Assembly (NCBI GenBank): GCA_033961575.1
Contig: CM066737.1
Location: 59,416,771-59,480,770 of the forward strand
Source: Aselliscus stoliczkanus
Lineage: Eukaryota > Chordata > Mammalia > Chiroptera > Hipposideridae
Length of the DNA: 64,000 bases
Reading direction: 5' to 3'
Shown here: piece after piece, positions 61,009 to 64,000 of the stretch
Numbering within the stretch: the first letter of the stretch is position 1
How the letters are laid out: the number at the start of each line of letters is the position of its first letter
Position numbers and translations under genes: made by a program
The notes under the pieces: generated by a model
Told to the model about the DNA's origin: nothing
What the model saw: only the letters and a program-made list of their open reading frames with translations
Database searches by the model: none

Positions 61009-61684
61009 TTTTTTAGGATTATTTGTTTTAGTTCTGTGAAAATGCCATTGGTATTCTGATAGTGAATACACTGAATATATAGATTGTTTTGGGTAATATG
61101 GACATTTTAACAATGTTTGTTCTTCCTATCCATGAGCACAGTATATGCTTCCACTTATTTGTATCTTCTTCAATGTTTTACAGTTTTCTGAGTACAGAAT
61201 TTTTACCACCTTGGTTAAATTTATTCCTACATATTTTTTTGATGCAATAATAAATTAGATTGTTTTCTTAATTTCTCTGACAGTTCATTATTAGTGTTTA
61301 GAAATGCAACTGATTTCTAAATATTAATTTTGTATCCTGCTGTCATACTGGATTTATTTATCAGTTGTAATAGTTATTTGGTGGAATTTTTAGGGTTCTC
61401 TATATACAGTGTCATGTCATCTGCAAATAATGACAGTTTTACTTCTTCCTTTCCAATTTGGATGCCTTTTATTTCTTTTTCTTATCTGATTGCTTGTAGC
61501 TAGGACTTTCAGTACTATGTTGAATAAAACTGGTGAAAGTGGACATCCCTGTCTTCATCTTGATCTTAAGGAAAACGCCTTTTGTTTTTCTTCATTGAGT
61601 ATGATGTTAGCTGTGGGTTTGTCATATATAGCCTTTAGTATATTGAGATATGTTTCCTCTATTCCTACTTGGCTGAGAGTTTTT

Positions 61685-61792
61685 TTTTTTTTTTTTTTGA
61701 GGGCGGTGTCACTGGCCCTCATATGTGGGACCTGAACCGGGGCTGCTGGCTTCCAAAGCCAGCGCTTAACCACCATGCCACTCGGCCGGCCC
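61685..61792 (-). repeat. Short SINE inserted in L1, antisense
   Basis: Long T-tract, gagggcggtgtcactggccc ... cactcggccggccc. Flanking agagttttt copies (61676-61684 and 61794-61802). Confidence 0.92.
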
Positions 61793-62013
61793 TAGAGTTT
61801 TTATCATAAATGGATGCTGGATTTTGTCAAATGCTTTCTCTGAATCTCTTGATATGATCATATGATTTTTAGTTTTCATTTTGTTTATGTGGTGTATCAT
61901 GTTAATTGATTTGTGGATATTGAAACAACCTTGCATGCCAGGAATGAATCTCACTTCAAAGGATCATGGTCTATGATCCTTTTAGTGTATTGCTGAATTA
62001 GGTTTGCTAATTT

Positions 62014-62117
62014 TTTTTTTTTTGAGGGCAATGTCACTAGCCCTCATATGTGGGACCCGAACCGGGGCCGCTGGCTTCCCAAGTCAGCACTTAACCTCTG
62101 CGCTACTCAGCCGGTCC
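62014..62117 (-). repeat. Short SINE inserted in L1, antisense
   Basis: T-tract, gagggcaatgtcactagccc ... ctactcagccggtcc. More substitutions than the neighbour at 61.7 kb. Target duplication unclear (aattttt type). Confidence 0.88.
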
Positions 62118-62803
62118 TTTGACAATTTTTGCATCTATGTTAATCAGGGATATGGGCCCATAGGTTTTTTTGTTTGTTTGTTTATTGTTTGTTTTTTTTG
62201 TTTGTAATGTCTTTGCCTAGTTTGGTGGCCTCATGGAATAAGACTCCTCTTGAAAGTTTTGGAATATTTTGAGAAGAATAGGTGTTAATTCTTTTTTGAA
62301 TCTTTGGTAAAATTCACCTGTGAAGCCATCTAGTCCAGGAGTTTTATTTGTTGGGAATTTTTTGATTACTGATTCAATTTTCTTAGTAGTAATCGGTCAA
62401 TTCAGATTTTCTATTTCTTCTTGATTCAGTATTGGAAGATTGTATGCTTCTAAGAATTTCTACACTTCTTATAGAATGTCCAATTTGTTGGCATATAATT
62501 GCTCATATAGTATTTTCTTATAATTTTTTGTATTTCTGTGGTGTCCATTTTCACTTCTCCTCCTGCACTTCTGGTTTTATTTATTTGGGCCATCTCTCTC
62601 TTTTTTCTTTTCTTAATTATTCTGGTTAAGGGTTTATCAATTTTGTTTTATCTTTTCAAAGGACCAGCTCTTGACTTAATTGATTTTTTGTATTGTTACT
62701 GTTATTTTAGATTGTATTTCATTTATTTCCACTCTGATCTTTATTATTTCCTTCCTCCTACTCACTTTGGGCTTTGTTTGCTGTTCTTTTTCTAATAGTT
62801 TCT

Positions 62804-62881
62804 ATTTTTTATTTATTTTTAATTAGTTTCAGGTGTACAACACAGTGCAATAGTTATACTTTTTACCCCTCAAAGTGACAT
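62804..62881 (-). mobile_element. 78-bp L1 3' tip inserted in L1
   Basis: The antisense L1 3' end (tttttaattagtttcaggtg tacaacacag ... ctcaaagtgac) interrupts L1 ORF2. The 12-bp duplication ctaatagtttct (62792-62803) versus ctgatagtttct (62882-62893) flanks it. Confidence 0.85.
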
Positions 62882-64000
62882 CTGATAGTTTCTTTAAGTG
62901 TAAGATTAGATTGCTTATTTAATATTTTTCCTGTTTCTTGAGATTGGCCTGTATTGCTATGAATTCCCTTTTAGAACTGCTGTCCCATAGATTTTTCTGT
63001 CTTTGGGTTTTCATTTTCATTTGTCTCAAGGTATCTTTTGATTTCTTCCTTGTTCTCATTTTGAAACCATTCATTGTTTAGTTACATGTTCTGTTATTGT
63101 TTTTTTTTTCTTGTAATTGATTTCTAGTTTTATACCATTGTGGTCAGGGAAGATGCGTGATATGATTTCAGTCTTCTTAAAGTTATTGGACTTGTTCTGT
63201 GGCATTATATGTTGTCTTTCTTGGAATATGTTCCATATGCATTTGAAAAGAATGTATATTCTGCTACTTTGGGGTGAAATGCTTTTAAAATATCAATTAA
63301 GTCCACCTAGCCTAGTGTATCATTTAAGGCTGCTGTTCTTTGTTGATTTTCTGTCTGGAAGATCTATCCATTGATGTCAATGGGATGTCAAAGGCCCCTA
63401 CAATGACTATATTACTATCAGTCTCTTCAATTCCATCAATATTTGTTTTATATAATTAGGTGTCTCTATGTTGAGTGCATAAATGTTGACAAGGGTTATA
63501 TTCTCTTGATGGATTGACCCTTTCTCATTCTGTAATATCCTTCTTTGTCTCTTCTTATAGGCTTTGTTTTAAAGTCTTTTCTATTCTCATTAAATGACTT
63601 TTTCCATCCCTTGCAGTCTGTATGTCTTTCAATCAGAAGTGGGTCTCTTGTAGATAATATATGCATGGCTTTTGTTTTCTTATCCATTCAGCTATGCTAT
63701 GCTTTTTGATTGAAACATTTAATCTATTTACACTTAAAGTGATTAATAATAGTACATAGTTATTGCCATTTTATTATCCATATGTATGTTCTTCCCCCAC
63801 CCCCATTCTTCTTCTTAAAAAAGTCCCTTTAACATTTGTTGTAATAATGGTTTGCTGGTGATGAACTCCTTTATCTTTTTCTTGTCTGGGAAGCTCTTTA
63901 TCTCTCTTACAATTTTAAATGATAGCTTTGCTGGGTAGAGTACTCTTGGTTGTAGTATCACTTTAAATATTTCCTGCCACTCCCTTCTGGCCTGCTAAGT

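Larger units (their letters stand above)
60012..64000 (-). mobile_element. Long L1 LINE lacking its 3' end; runs off the window
   Basis: On the minus strand, from the window end: ORF1 C-terminal region (about 63.8-64 kb), ORF1-ORF2 spacer, ORF2 endonuclease (63496-63687 and beyond), then reverse transcriptase with the FADD catalytic motif at 61416-61427 (context [15 protein letters not shown]). [20 protein letters not shown] lies at 61.8-61.95 kb and [20 protein letters not shown] at about 60.3 kb. The similarity stops near 60012 inside ORF2, with no C-terminus, 3' UTR or poly(T). Many frameshifts and stops. Three SINEs and a small L1 tip are inserted in it. Confidence 0.88.

Overview
This window is vertebrate nuclear DNA and almost certainly comes from a bat. 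Evidence for a mammal: one recognisable protein-coding exon (the last exon of protocadherin-9, PCDH9), many ancient mammalian repeats (MIR, L2, MER5-like) and several L1 LINE copies. Evidence for a bat: about 20 tRNA-derived SINEs whose heads begin GGGCCGGCC(G/A)AGTGG, plus one copy that reads as a VES-type bat SINE. The genus cannot be fixed from this sequence. The local SINE set fits a rhinolophoid-type bat better than a vesper bat, but that is inference.

Layout. Positions 1-20003 look like the final intron of PCDH9 (plus strand), holding scattered SINEs, microsatellites and old repeats. Positions 20004-20593 are the terminal coding exon: 590 bp, open to the stop, preceded by a good splice acceptor. 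A 3' UTR of uncertain length follows, perhaps to about 25.65 kb, and contains an inverted pair of MER5A-like elements. A solo LTR with a 5-bp target-site duplication lies at 25833-26245. From about 26 kb to the end no host gene was recognised, and the sequence is a gene desert dominated by retrotransposons.

The repeat landscape is layered. An L1 (36721-39668, minus) has both ends and target-site duplications inside a split MIR, but has lost most of ORF2. A plus-strand L1 3' half (43.25-45.66 kb) was invaded by a mariner transposon, which was itself invaded by a tiny inverted (twin-primed) L1 tail. A second mariner (40421-41539) carries two SINEs. A long minus-strand L1 (about 60.0 kb to the window end) carries three SINEs and a 78-bp L1 tip. 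The SINEs appear as four forms: short head-only (about 100 bp), long (about 400-460 bp), a composite with repeated tRNA-like modules, and VES-like.

No new gene system, CRISPR array, operon-like cluster or functional RNA gene was found. The most interesting material is retrotransposon mechanics (twin priming, candidate 3' transduction, internal deletion, nested insertions) and the end structure of PCDH9. All family names rest on recognition by eye; no database search was possible.
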